This document shows, one piece after another, positions 45,051-57,889 of a stretch of 64,000 nt of DNA; position 1 is the stretch's first letter, and the number at the start of each line of letters is the position of its first letter. The notes under the pieces are model-generated. The model worked only from the letters and a program-made list of their open reading frames with translations. It was not told where the DNA came from and made no database searches. Source of the DNA: Centroberyx gerrardi. Lineage: Eukaryota > Chordata > Actinopteri > Beryciformes > Berycidae. The position numbers were made by a program, and so were the translations under genes. Location of the stretch: positions 16,279,807 to 16,343,806 of the forward strand of contig NC_136017.1 in NCBI RefSeq assembly GCF_048128805.1. The letters run 5' to 3'.

Positions 45051-45648
45051 AGTCATTACATTTTTGTTCTTTGTTTTACTTTGTCTTTAAATGGAAGATG
45101 GAAAAGAGCTTCACATTTTAACAGCAAAAAAAAAAAAACCCATCATAAATGTTCAACAAATAATTAAACAAAAAACAAAACTTTATGGCTTGTTTGGCTG
45201 CTTGTTAAAGGTATATAATATAGGTATAGGTATATAATAAAGTATCTATCCAACTAATATTTTCACATACGAAGATACAAACATTTAGATTTAATGTTAA
45301 AAAGTTATGCATTTAAGGTTCACGTTTCATATTATTGTAAGCTGCATGAGCTTCTGAATGTCAATAAGTATTGTGGCATTTTATTCATCTGTTGAATAAA
45401 TGTGACTTTTGGGCTGAAGTCAGTTTCCAACTGCAACGCACTGATCAGGATCGGAACTGTAGAATAAACAACATACAGTGATTTCATACATATCCATGTG
45501 TTTCCATGCATAACCCAATAATAACCCAAACATTTCAGTCTCCTGGACATTCACAATGTTAATATAGTCTACATTTGAATTCACTTTGGCTGCTATGGAG
45601 AAATATTCTCGACATTGAGAGCCTTGGAGAGTGACAAGACTGTCAAGT

Positions 45649-45686
<38 letters not shown>
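45649..45686. repeat. CA microsatellite
   Basis: About eighteen CA units. It explains the Cys-Val run in an antisense frame. Confidence 0.92.
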
Positions 45687-45688
<2 letters not shown>

Positions 45689-46291
45689 TCACACTGACAC
45701 ACAAACGCACACACCAGGTAAATTAAAACAGAAACATGTATTTCTATCCAAACCAGTCTCATAGCTTCCTCCCCCAAGGTTTAGGATCTTGGCACCTCAC
45801 TCAAAATTTTTGGTCTGGCAACAGCCCTGCTTGGCCTGAATTTCCACAAAATAATGGAGTCACTTTCCATCAGGCATGGAGTCATACTGAGCAAGAGACA
45901 CTTGATTCGCCTCTTGAAAAATGGGCTCAATCGCCGCAGAGAGTATGTGGACCTGAGAGGGTTCAATAATGCTGCATGTGTACTGTCGCCTGTTGTGCTG
46001 AGAACATGCTCACTAAAACCTGCACACTTAGGCTACGCTTCACCTAAATCCTTCCCACGCTTTAGTAACTCGTGCACGCACTTTACTCAATCATGGCCGC
46101 GCATTAAAAAAATCATTTTTCCAATGTCACTTGGCAGGCTCCATAGCTTACAAAGATCTTGACAGACGAAATCATTCATGGAGGACAGTGGCAGAGATTG
46201 TAGGTCTTTCTGGTTTGTAACGTTACCAGAAGTAGCCTCAAATATTTTAGTATTATTACAAGTAATGTTAGCTTGCTAGCCTACCTATGCC

Positions 46292-46781
46292 CAGAGATGG
46301 AAAGTACATTTACTCAAGTACTGTACTTAAGTACAATTTTAAGGTACTGGGACTTGACTTGAGTATTTCCATTTCGTGAGACTTTCTACTTTTCCTCCAC
46401 TACATTTCAGAGGGAAATCTTGTACTTTTTCCTCCACTACATTTATCTGCCGGCTGGAGTTACTAGTTACTTTGCAGAATAAGGTTTTACATGCAAAACA
46501 TACAATGAGCTCATAAAATATGTTGCATTGGTAGAGTTTAAATTACCCAACAGTATATGGAGCAGTTAGACCGACAACATTAAAATGCTTTTTACAGGTT
46601 AATGCTTCAATAATTTAACTCTCTGGACCGTTCTTCGAATGAGGACTTTTACTTTTGATACTTCAGTACATTTTAATGCTAATACTTCTGTACTTTTACT
46701 TCAGTAAACTTTTGAATGCAGGACTTTTTCTTTTAATGGAGTATTTTTCCATTATGGATTTGAGTACCTCTTCCACCACTG
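46292..46781. mobile_element. hAT-like miniature element with target duplication
   Basis: The left end CAGAGATGGAAAGTACATTT and the right end TACCTCTTCCACCACTG are inverted repeats. The interior is rich in TACTTTTACTT and CAAGTACTGTA motifs. The flanking 8-mers CCTATGCC (46284-46291) and CCTATCCC (46782-46789) match at seven of eight. Confidence 0.85.
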
Positions 46782-46789
46782 CCTATCCC

Positions 46790-49410
46790 AACAAATAATG
46801 CTAAACAAACGGAGAATCTGGCAGAAAGCGAGGTTTTTGTGCTCGATCTGCATGTAGCCTACCGTGACTCTCTTTTCAGTCTCAAACTCTGTCACTTGAC
46901 TGAGACAAGGATAGCACTTCTATCCACAGGAACGTTGAACTGGCTCCTCATTGTTACACTGATACGGGGTACAGAAGCTCCGCCAGCGAAGGGCACACTC
47001 ACGATGTTTAGCGTCGAGCTGTGATTTAATTACTTCCCTGCATGAAAAAACCCAGTGCTCATTGACTGTAAAGCCAGTGGTTTTGAAGCATAGCTGTGAG
47101 AGCGAGAGAGAGCGTACGTGCGGGACACACTCGCTTCCCAGAGTCCATGAAATTCACGGATAAAAGAAATGGAGAAGTCCAATTTCAGATATCAGGCTCA
47201 TTATCCGAAGCAGAGTTATAATTAGGAGGCGCTTTTTCGAAAAATGATGTAGGAAACATTATCTAAGCCACATCCATTGCTGTGGAGGAGAGTGACGGCT
47301 GGCGTGCCTCTGTGTTCGCTCTGAAACAAGGGGGGTAATTACACTTCTCAAGACTTGGGCCGGCAGATAAAGGCCCGGAGGCTTTTTTATGGACAAATTG
47401 AGAGGGAAACAGCCCTCCTCCCCCCTTCGTACCCACACGCGCACACATGCACACACACGCATACGCACACTCATGAGTGTAAGTGCTGTTGGAAAGACAT
47501 CGCAAGGTCATACAGATAAAGTAAATCTGTTAAAAGATCAAATAGTTCCTGTAGATCGAAAAAGGAAATGCGATTCACGGAGCCGGGCAAGGAGGGAGAA
47601 ATCAAAGCGAAATTGAAAGCAGAGTGGAGGGGCCGAGGGCGCGATGGAAGGACAGCATGTGGGGGTTGGGGGTGGGGGGTGGGGGGGGGGGGGGGGGGGG
47701 AGAAGAAAAAGACTGGATGTGACAGATGAGAGAGGAGAGGTGATGCCTCGCTGAAAGGCCATTAGGACAATCACATCAAAACAGGGCAAATATGTACCTG
47801 TCATATCACTGGGCATCTGCATAACAGCGTATGGGAGGACGAGGGATTATTCAGCTCACTTGAACATGATTCATCATAATGTAAGCTTAGCGTTTGAGGC
47901 GTTTCATTGCAAAGCTCGGATCCTGTGAGACTAATTAAAGATTAGTTACTTGACAGACAACAAAGACGTTGCTTTTACATAGAGATACACAACTCAACAT
48001 GCAACCTTGACTGAATTATGTCCCATCATAGAGATTGAGTTTACCCAAGTCTAAAGTGACAGCAGAGTTTGCGGACCTGCGTACGGAAGTTAACATTCTG
48101 AAGCAGATGCGCAGAAAGTACAATTGCATCGATCAGAGGAATAAGCAGCAGCCCATCGTCCCCGGCAATTTCTGAAATCTTACTGTGTCTCCACAGGAAA
48201 ATGGAGGACAAACTATTTAAGGGAGGAAAATTGGATATCCTTCTGGAGGAGGAAGGAGGAAAAACAGTAATTGTGATTCTTAGAACGGATGCTCAGCCGG
48301 GGAAGAAAAAAAAAAGAAAAAGGTGTTCCGTATCACATTTAGGCCCCGGCCCAGTCGAAACTCAATCACTTTCTGGAATGGGAGAAGTTTCCTTGAAAGA
48401 AAAGGGCTAAAAGTTTTGGGGTCTTGCTGTAATTGGACGACTTCGCATCCAACCAACAAGGCTGCGGCGTCCCAAATCAAAGCCAGTCAAGTCAAGTGCA
48501 CAATCTTGCCCTCCATTTCAACTTACCAAACAAACAGGAAGAATACCCAGCACTCCCCATGGTTTGTTGGTAAGAATCAGTGTGAGCTGCATTCTTTCTT
48601 ATGATCAAGATGCTCTTTGTTCTTGAAAGACTATAATGATAGTGTCCTGATAAACTAAGTAGCCCATTAACATCAGGTCATAACATACTAGCATTCTTAT
48701 TCAAACCATGTGTCTAATCGGATCTTATTATAATATGAGGACAATCAAGGCAAACCATCTCAGCAGTAGTGAATACCAATTGGAAGACCTGAATTGCGAA
48801 ACATGATTTTTTGTAAGAAGCCAGACATGTACATCTCTCTTTTCATCTGATCCACTTTTCATTTGTTTCACCCTAATATTCCCCGCATTACGGCTCCGAA
48901 TGTCCCTTATTTTTCTGATGAAATTATAAACATCAAATAGAAATGGTTATGAATTATTGCTACTTGCCAAACCTTGAAGCTAGTTACAAGGCTGTGTCCT
49001 CACACTGTGGGTTTTTCAGTCTGATTAAATATTTATCTTTTGTTCCAAAAATAAAGCTGAAAATCCATCTCTGAATTCTGAGGAAAAGACAGCGGGGCTT
49101 TTGTATCATTAGCCCCGAAACACATTCTCATCTTGCCTTTGTTCCTTGTCGATATGACGTTACATTCAAATACAGCAGTACTCCAAGGCTCTCCTTACAG
49201 ATGTAATCAATAACTAAACTCAAGCTTGATACGGGTCGCTGTTTTCATGCGAGCTGTTTCTGTTTTTCATCTTGAGTGCTGCAAAGGGACACACTGTGGA
49301 GTCTGATAGTGTAGGTGTACATACATTCCCCATTCTAAATAAGTATGCCATCAAAACCTAACACTGGTGTGAGTTCTTGAGTTATTTTGATGCTGTTCTA
49401 TTCATATCTT
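46790..49410. other. gene-free, mostly repeat-poor block
   Basis: Contains a GAGAGA patch near 47100, a CA patch at 47437-47470 and a long G tract at 47659-47701. Otherwise it is balanced, single-copy-looking DNA. The 48201-48410 frame follows a CAG but has no homology I recognise. Confidence 0.4.
47659..47701. repeat. G-rich tract
   Basis: Several G runs broken by T, ending in a run of more than 20 G. It has strong G-quadruplex potential. Confidence 0.9.
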
Positions 49411-49950
49411 TCTCTGTCTCTGGTGGATAGCTCTGTCTGGTGCGCATGCTAACGCTTTAGCATACAGTATGTTAAGTAATCTTAGGGGATTAGCGTTATG
49501 GCTATGCAAAGTTTGAAGATAAACCTTTTAGTAAACCAAAGTTGGTATGTGTTTTACTCTATGGCCTGTGAATTCATGACTTCTGAAAACAAAATCTCAA
49601 TCTTCATCATTAGTGAAGTCCATCAACAGCGCAAAAGCTTTAGCTGTCTGGCTAACTTCACTCACTCCCTGTGTAAACAAAACAAGTTACGCTCAAAGTC
49701 TCGCGGGAAGAGAGATCTTCCCCCATTGAAAGTGCATTCTTTTTGTCAAATTTTATGCCCCTTTAACCAATTCATCTAAACAAGCCTGTCAGGCTTGTCA
49801 TTAAAATGAACTAACCATCCAGCCTTAGAGCTGCTACAAGTTCTCCTTTTCTCACCTTTGGCATAATGCTAGTCGCCTACAATTACTTAACATACTGTAT
49901 GCTAAAGCGTTAGCATGCGAGCCGGACAGAGCTATCTACCAGAGACAAAG
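49411..49950. mobile_element. element with long terminal inverted repeats
   Basis: The left arm at 49411-49475 (GGATAGCTCTGTCTGG ... GCATGCTAACGCTTTAGCAT ... ACAGTATGTTAAGTAAT) is repeated inverted at 49886-49950 with few mismatches, giving arms of roughly 65 bases. No coding capacity. The target duplication is unclear. Confidence 0.75.
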
Positions 49951-51449
49951 ATAATTTGGTGCCAATCCTCTTGTGACATGTTAGGTGACCAATGGGCCAA
50001 AAAGTCAAAGTCCTCATGTTTGTGGATCCTTTGAGACCTTCATACGATGTAGCATTACTGTTTTGGCATTCACATAACATTTCCATGATGCGGGATTTGC
50101 CTTCCAAATATTGCCCAACGTCGGATTCAAATCCACATCTTGATCCCTCAAATCCAATAGCTATTTCAGAGACAAGAATCAAATGCATCTCCTGAAAAAT
50201 CTCACAACCTTGTTTGTCAGTTTGCAGATTGCCTCGCTACAGGTGGGATTCTTATGATTGCCGAATGCCAATATTTGTTCTCCGTCAAGACTGTAACTAC
50301 TGTTGGACTGAGTAAAATCTTATTTGGAATGAAGTAGGGGAATAAAGAATGTTTTGTCTCCAATCTGCTCCTGTCACATTTCTTGTTGGATGAGAAATTT
50401 TCACTGGGGAGCCTTTTTTTCCCCCCTCACACATAACACATAACACACATAACAGCATTTCATGGTTGTGCGCTGCAGGGCAAGCGAGTCTCTAAGGAGA
50501 GACAGATGCCATGTCCTGACTAATTTGAACAACATACAAATTGATTATAAACAGGCAGCCGGGAGGCATTTTGTGTTTTTCAATTTCAATGCTCAATCAC
50601 ATGATGAAAGCAAGTAACGAAGGCCCCTCAGAGCAGCGTTTGTAAAGGGTGATCAATACGGAGGGAGATCCAGAAATTGACATTAGCCATTCCAGGGTTT
50701 TGTTTAGGCCCCTGGTCAAAGCGGGATGTTCTCTTGATAATTCCATTGATCACAGTCGGGCTGGAAATGCTGAGCTGGGAAGCCGGCATAATTAGCTGCT
50801 ACATTCATTAAAACACAAAGCGCATATTACAGTCCTTATAGCTTGTAGAGCTCTTATTGAAACGTATACGCTGGATTGTTTGCCCACTTTTCTCCAGAGG
50901 GAAAATACTTCAGGCTACCTGCTGTATGGCTGTTTTCTCTAATCTATCTCATTCTATTCATTTTAATGATTTTGATTTAGATGTAATAGACAGATTTTAT
51001 TCAATCAATCTAGATTTATGGGGAGACAAGGGAGATATGCCTTTCTCAATATTAGGAGAAGAATGAATTGTCCCACCCCAATTATTTCTGCCTCATAATA
51101 CATATGCCGTATTTTTACTCACTCTGCATTTTTAGAGGCACAGGCACAGCAAATATTGTGATGAGCTTTGGTCGCAAGCACAAACACCCCTTCCTCTTTC
51201 CTCTGTTAGAAACTCCTTTTAATGCCTTCACCAACAAATTAGACTGCTATTTTTCATATTTTGAGTCATGTTTGCCCTTCAGATAAGGGGAGCAGTTTAG
51301 TTATGTCGTACTGTATTTCACATTGACCACTCTCATAGTTTTCTCATGTAATTTGATTGAGTGTGTCGCCCAAAAAGTCGAAATCCAACCTACGCCCTTG
51401 AGCCTAATTACCTGATAGCACATTGGACTCCCGCATTACCCAAGACTCA
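49951..51449. other. gene-free, repeat-poor block
   Basis: No exon recognised. The stretch 50440-51060 has balanced composition, TAAT/ATTA motifs and no recognised repeat, so it is a candidate conserved non-coding region. Confidence 0.35.
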
Positions 51450-51745
51450 CTGCATTTTCCCAATAATACCACACGCAAATGCTGTTATGGTATTGAATTC
51501 ACAATAACAGCCAGTGAATAGATGTTGATACGACAGCCTGCACCAACATTGAAAGCCCGTGTAAATATAGCTCCGAAATGAAAGTTGAGACGACGTCTGC
51601 AGGCGTGCATCGCTGCTACCTGCATCGTTTTGTGAGACCGGGACCTCAATATGTCTCATATCAGTTCACAGCAGTTTCCAAAGCTGTTTTAATAGGAGTT
51701 TTTACTGTGCCATAATATCATAATTAGACAATTTTGTGCTTGTTT
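51450..51745 (-). repeat. interspersed repeat family D, copy 3
   Basis: It contains CTACCTGCATCGTTTTGTGA and GGAGTTTTTACTGTGCCATA, matching copy 1, and GAAAGTTGAGACGACGTC, matching the inverse of copy 4. Confidence 0.65.
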
Positions 51746-52328
51746 GGGTGGATATTAAACTTGGCCATGTGGTCGCTTGTGAAATTGTCATCCATGAGAA
51801 AAAAGGTGTATTTTCCAAAAATACTAACAATAACTTTAATTACTTTTTTGTATAGCAATTTTCTAAAAACAATGTTTACAAAGTGCTTTATATAAAACAC
51901 AAAGAGGCAGTGATATAAAGTACCACAATTAATTAAAATGAAGTTGAAGAAAAAGTATGGATTCAAAGTATGATTCAAAGTATGAAACTGATTTTTGCTA
52001 GTCTAACCTCATCTGACAAGTTGTTCTAAAGTCTTAGGGGCTCTGATAGAAAAGCTTGTGCTCCGGCTTAAAATCCTAGATGCAGCATTTTGAATAATGT
52101 GAGAAATGTGGGCTTTTTTCTGTTTGTTTCTCATAATCAGGCCTATAGTTTTAAAGAAACTGCCATAGCTAAAACCATAAAACCACACCACCATTGGTCT
52201 ATGTATGCATTTACAGTTTTCCTATATTGACTGTAACATATATACTGCATGTGTAGAGTGTTATATGTAGTCTAGTGTCTTTTGTACTTTTGCACTGCCC
52301 CTTTACACTGTATATGAGATCCTGTTGG
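51746..52328. other. possible old retroposon sequence, no gene
   Basis: The motifs AAGTGCTTTATATAAAACAC and TCTAAAGTCTTAGGGGCTCT resemble 3' parts of fish retroposons. No gene is seen. Confidence 0.3.
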
Positions 52329-52512
52329 CAGAGGTGTGACCAAGTCAACTTTGCTCAAGTCCCAAGTGAGTCTTGAGTCTCTTGAGGCACAAGTCTCTAG
52401 TCAAGTCTCAAGTTTAAATGTAGATCACCAAGTCAAGTCCAAGTCATTAATGTCAAGTCTAAATGTAGAACAGCAAGTCAAGTCAGAACAAATCAAGAGT
52501 CCAGTATCTTAA
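52329..52512. repeat. AAGTC-rich hAT-type repeat fragment
   Basis: It starts CAGAGGTGTGACCAAGTCAA and continues with many CAAGTC motifs, a well-known fish element type. The right terminus is not clear. Confidence 0.6.
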
Positions 52513-53393
52513 TATCTTAAAGAAAACTAAATATCTAGGACTTTTCAATGCAATATGATTTTAATAGGATAAAAACTTCATGAGTTTGATTTCTATAATC
52601 AGTTTCAACTTCAATAAATCCAATCATTCCATACAAATTCAGAAAACAGAATTGAAATTCAGTTGTGACAATCATGACAAATTAGTGTCCATTTATTGCA
52701 GCTTACCTGGTTACACCTTATTTTGTAACATACGGCGAAATGAAAATATGTTAGAAATGGTGGGCACCCAACTTCACATGAACTATTCCATGATCACACA
52801 GGTAAAATAAACCTCTGCCTCTACTAAAATACGGTGTATTTTAGCAAATCCCCGTTGCGAAATCACACAGCGAGCTTAAAGGGTTCAGTTTTTTTGAACA
52901 ACTATACTAAGTAGTTAAGAGTTTGTTCCAGTCGGTGGTACTAAAGCGATCCAGCAATTGGAAGCCGCATGTGCAGCCCCCTGGCAACCTCCTCAGGCAA
53001 CGCCTTGTTTGAAACAGCTCAGCCTGTTGTTATTTGGTAACTTATAAAAGTTCATATTGAGTTGCACAAGTTTACAACGTGTATATATATCTCATTTCCA
53101 CTACAGAATGAGCTCCCCTTTGAACAGAGAGAAGAAGAAATAGAGAGAATTCTCAGGAGCGCACTGCATTACTCGTCAATATGATCTTATTGCTGGTTTG
53201 TTTTCCACTGGCAATACACATGGAAGCAGTTATTCTACAAAATTGGTTTTTGCAGTTTTTTGACACTCCCCAACTAATCTCTGTTACAAAGTTAAGGGGG
53301 GGAAAAAGAAGGCTGTTTGAGTAATTTCTAAGGTTGCAACGTTTTAGTAGCATAAACCCTGCGGTCATAAGATATAACATATAGCCTCTGCCA

Positions 53394-53460
53394 TTCAGTG
53401 GACACTGTTATCCAAAGTGGCTTACAGTACCATCAGTACATTTTTAGCATGGGCGGCCCC
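53394..53460 (-). repeat. SINE/LINE tail-like repeat, second copy
   Basis: The core TATCCAAAGTGGCTTACAGT is the reverse of the type at 3829-3893. Confidence 0.5.
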
Positions 53461-53489
53461 AGTGGGAAATGAGCAGTGGTGTGCAGAGG

Positions 53490-53938
53490 AGGGTTAGACT
53501 GACATAACAGTTTGCTGATACTGACTATTGGCCTGATTTTGGCCTTTTATTAAAGATCCTATATTGACCGCTTCATTTCGTCCACCTCTGGTATGATGGA
53601 GGGTGAGTATTTGACTCAACAGCTTCAGGGGCGTCGGTCTGTAAAACCTGCAATGAAACCTGCTAACCCACCTAAAGGAATTTCATTAGTATGGATTTCA
53701 ATGAAGAGTTTTAGTGTCCCATGATGGTCTAAATGCTGTTTCAGAGGCTTTTCCACCCTGACAAGAATACAATTCTGGGGGAAACACTGAATTTTTTACT
53801 TGGAATTTTATGGATTTTTTTTTTAAATTAAACAATCCAATTTAAAGATAATAAACATTGGCACAAAAATATCAGCTGTCAGCAGCTTCAGTCCAAAAAT
53901 ATCGGTATTGGCCCTCAAAAACCCATATTAGTTTAACA
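53490..53938 (-). repeat. interspersed repeat family B, copy 5
   Basis: The plus strand carries GTCCACCTCTGGTATGATGG, TCCCATGATGGTCTAAATG, GGCTTTTCCACCCTGACAAG and CCCATATTAGTTTAACAC. This is the inverse of copy 1. The end of the copy is split by the element at 53939-54424. Confidence 0.75.
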
Positions 53939-54424
53939 CAGAATTTGAATGGATACAACGGTCTTTCCCATTCCAATCAACGCTCCTGGATGGTCGGAGC
54001 GGCGGCCATTTTTATGTGTACCGTTCCTACATAAAACCTCCTTGGTACCGTTGGCCTAGCTTCCGTATAAACCGACTTACGGCAAGTCGCAGCGAGGACC
54101 AAGCAGTGGAAAATTGGGCTTGCGCTATCTCCGTGGCTTTACTGTCAGCGGGGAGGCTACTCAAGGATTTTTGGACCGATTGGGTTTAATTGCGCTATAT
54201 TACTGTTGGTAAGTCGTCACATTTTATTAATTAAACGTTCATCTTATAACATTACAAAGCTAACCCACTCACGCTGTGTGGCAGCCGGTGTGACACTCTT
54301 TACGGCCTTAATAGCCAAACTTCCGTTGTCACCATAGAAACCAACCATAGACGCCATTTTTTGGTGTACCAGCCAAAATACCATAGAAAACAATGGAAAG
54401 CCCGTTCTATCCATTCAAGTTCTG
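53939..54424. mobile_element. hAT-like element inserted in repeat family B
   Basis: Ends CAGAATTTGAATGGATA and TATCCATTCAAGTTCTG are inverted repeats. The sequence GTTTAACA lies just before the left end (53931-53938) and again at 54427-54434, two bases after the right end. Confidence 0.75.
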
Positions 54425-54893
54425 TGGTTTAACACTATAGTGCAGACTTATCCATGAAAACACCTATTCCTGCCCAAAAAGAATGAGTGTACATACCTGA
54501 ATGTGTATTATGGCCTTGATGTCAAAAATTGCATCAGAATTCAAGCAGCACTGTAGAAGTTTACCGACTCTTTTGTTTTTTATTCCTCAGTCAAAGTCCG
54601 ATCTAATGAGTCTGTTGTGTAGAGGAAATTCAAGAGTCGTCGCTGAGTTTTGACATTGCTCGGTCAGAGCGGAACAACCCCTATCTGGCACACTGAGCAG
54701 AATGCAGATGCCCTTTTCTCACTTATTTCGATTCCCCTGTGGATTTGACCTGAAAAGGTTAGGCCACTATTCCGTAAAAGTCAAGCCCCGGCTCAGCGTT
54801 GTAGTTTTCTTTTAAAAAAATGACATTTGGCTCGACACAATTTTTTGTGTCGAGCCTGGCAGTTTATATAGTGCCTTTTCTTCTCGGCAAAAA

Positions 54894-54894
<1 letters not shown>

Positions 54895-54925
<31 letters not shown>
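54895..54925. repeat. TG microsatellite
   Basis: About fifteen TG units. A shorter TG run lies at 55098-55115. Confidence 0.9.
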
Positions 54926-54930
<5 letters not shown>

Positions 54931-56064
54931 ACAATGTACAGCATTTGAATCCAACAAAGGGATTGGCGAGAAGGTAAAGCACTGTTTTCTCTCTCTTTCT
55001 CTCTCTACCCTAAACAGTAGAACAATTTATGACATATTGTGTGACACCAGAGGGCAATTTGCTCTCCAATCGCCCCTTATAGGTGTGTATGAAGCTCTGT
55101 GTGTGTGTGTGTGTGTACATTGCTGTCAAATCACACGAACACATAAACTTAGCAATGAATACACCAACATAGTATTATTGAATATAGCCACTTTGATAAT
55201 TGTCAATGAGGATACAAAAAAGCTGTTCAACATAATAGCGGCTATGTTTCTGTATTATAACCCGGAGGAGGCCTTGATCACTAAGTTGCTGAAGTACCAG
55301 GGAGGTTCACAGCAAAATGAGAGATACTTTAAACTCATTTACTAGAGGTTAAAATGCATTGAGAGAAACTAAGCAACAAAGCATGTTCTGAGCAGTTCAT
55401 TTGAACTCTGGAGCGTTTCTTCCTTTAGTTCGGTACCAGATATCGAGACACCTGAAAATGTGAGTCTCTAACAAGAGAACGGTGATGCGGTTCATTAGGA
55501 CTAAGAACGTAATCTGAACCAACTACAGGAAACGACTTCAAAACACAAGAGATTATGGGTAGAAGTAGACAGATGTTGACATCTGACAGCCAGCAGTTCC
55601 TCATGCTTGGAAAGCCTAGCATAACAAAATGAAGTCTGGACTGATGCTCATATTCTGCTATTTCTTCATGTGTTCTTAACTGGTATGAACCCATGCTGCC
55701 AAAATCTCCAACCTGGCAGGATGACAGGTTACCAAAACTCTGTCCAGTAAACAAGCGTCTTGTGACTTTTGTTTACAAGCCCTGGTTCACTTGTAATTGG
55801 GCAGTTTGAACCCAAACAAACCACATACAAAAAATGCAACAAAGTGAACTTTTCCACAATGGTTCAGACTAAAGAAAACAAACTGCAGGTGTGATCGCAC
55901 CCTGAGACTGTTTGGATCAAAGGGTTCACTCTCTCCATCTGCAGAATAGATTGTTATTCACTTCTAAACCATATCTAACAACAAAAGTCTTCTGAGATAA
56001 AGATCCCTGGCGGGGAAATTGTGTAATAGAGGTCTGTAGCCTATTTGCCTTGGCATGAAAAAGT
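54926..56064. other. gene-free, partly repetitive
   Basis: The part at 55770-55910 (CAGTTTGAACCCAAACAAACC ... GTGTGATCGCACC) looks like a fish transposon end. No gene is seen. Confidence 0.35.
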
Positions 56065-56310
56065 GCAGGAACCCAGAAAGCATTTTGACGGATTTTGTCA
56101 CATATTATGGCACAGTAAAAAATCATGTTAAAACTGTTTCGGACTGGTATCAGAAAGATATTTAGGTTCTGATCTCGATGCAGGTACCAGCTATGGACGA
56201 CTGCAGACATTGTCTCAACTTTCATTCTGGAGCCATATTTACATTTGTTTTCAACGTCGGTGCCATCGTATCAACATCTATTCAACATCAAAATGTTTGC
56301 TGGGAATGTC
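56065..56310 (+). repeat. interspersed repeat family D, copy 4
   Basis: It contains TTATGGCACAGTAAAAAATC, AGATATTTAGGTTCTGATCT and ATCAAAATGTTTGCTGGGAA, matching copy 2. Confidence 0.65.
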
Positions 56311-56676
56311 TAGCACCTTGTCTTTGTCTGCCAAGAACGAGGGCCAAATAACAGTCGACAAGATATATTGTTCAGTCTCAGCCTTTATTAGAAATCAGAT
56401 AGTGGGGAGGAGAATAACTGCTTTCGGTCTGCATCTTTATTGTCTATTATTATGTGTTTTTTAGTATTGCTATGGACGTTAATAACATGCACATTTGTGT
56501 GGGGGAGTGTTTGCGTGCAGGTGTGTGTGTGCAAAGGGGGCAATGCGGGTTAGTTGTGTGTGAGAGTGTGTGTGTATGTGTCTGAGGGGGCATGCAACGT
56601 GCATCTGTGTGTGTGCGAGCATGCTGAATTACATCTGATGCGTAGGTGTATCCTCTGAGACATCTACCAGTTCTTT

Positions 56677-56701
56677 GGGGGGGGGGGGGGGGGGGGGGGG
56701 G
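56677..56701. repeat. poly-G tract
   Basis: About 25 consecutive G. A poly-C run at 57315-57334 lies 0.6 kb downstream. Confidence 0.9.
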
Positions 56702-57889
56702 CTGGGAGCTTGGAGGCGGGAAAATGCACAGTACCCAAGTCAGTCAAGTGGGGGAGCAGTTGCTCTGCAGCACTTTGGGGCTGCTGCTGCTGCTGCTGCT
56801 ACTTCTGGCACTGGTTGTTATTCAGCTCCCTAACATAATCCAAAGAACCTTGCTCTGAAATAGATGTGCTTTACTCCCGTCAGCCGCTGTAATATAATCA
56901 CTTACCTGAGAGATGTTACCGATATCCATCCATGCTGTGGTTAGGGGGGGGGGCAGATTTTGCAGCGAACATAAAACATCCCGTAGCCGTAGCCGTTGCT
57001 ATAGCGATCCGGGCCGGACCCCGCCGCACGCTGCTGGTTTTTTTTGCCGAAGAACACGGTTTGTCAAACTGATAGGTTCGGATAGATTTTGTAAACAGCA
57101 AAATGGATGTTGTGACCGCGGAAGGCCCGTCGCCTTGGCGTCACAAGTCGGTGGAAAGCAAAGGTTGGGGGGGGGTTATCAGTGAGAGAATTCTGGGAGG
57201 AAGGACTGCCGCGCATGCCGGGTATTGTACTGTTACAGCGGCGCAAAACACTGCAAAAGAGGTCATCTTTCTTTTTTGTTTTTCCACCAGAACTGATTCT
57301 ATTTTCAGCCCGTTCCCCCACCCCCCCCCCCCCCACCCACCCAACCACCCTCCTTGTTCCACGCCGATCGGGGTAGTTATTGCCCAGGGATTATACAGCA
57401 CTTGATGCATTATTCATGACTCAGCAAAAAATAATAACAGTTCCTCCCGGGGCAAAGCAACCAGATCCTCTTTTTTTAAATTTTTTTTTTAGGGTGTTTG
57501 TGTTCCCAGAGGTTTCCGTTATGAGTTACGTCCCATAATGTACCCGTCGAGTCCGAAGGTGGGAAGTGCCGCGCGCCGTGATAAAGTGCGAACTCCGGGA
57601 GGCCGTATGCCATTTGCCGTTGCCATAGGGCCGGCCGTTCTGGTTAGCAATCAGTTCAGGCGCACGACTCACCAGCTCCAGAGTGCCTATTTGTTGTGCA
57701 CTCTGGTGTGAAACAAGCTTTTACACCTTCAGAAGTGATGCCCTCCTCGATTTTTAAGTGTCCCACTGGAATTTGCCATATGAGAGAGAGAGAGAGAAAC
57801 TCAGGACAGTCTGAAGAGGAAATGTTTTGGCAAGGTTTGGCCTCATAGATGTAAGACTCAGGTCCATATAATTGGCTTTTCATTAAAAA
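56702..57889. other. gene-free, GC-richer patch
   Basis: A CTG run near 56780-56800, G/C homopolymers, and GC-rich DNA at 56960-57260 and 57530-57640. Overlapping frames on both strands have no homology I recognise. Confidence 0.4.

Noticed and set aside
48201..48410. Lys/Glu-rich frame following a CAG acceptor-like site
   Set aside because: No donor-supported exon structure and no recognised protein.
54000..54215. Possible promoter plus exon with a GTAAGT donor at about 54210
   Set aside because: It lies inside a hAT-like element and no downstream exon is recognisable.
54896..55345. 149-codon frame starting in a TG repeat
   Set aside because: Start lies in a microsatellite; no homology or splice support.
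56646..57410. Frames with Gly, Leu or Pro runs
   Set aside because: Produced by poly-G, CTG and poly-C tracts.
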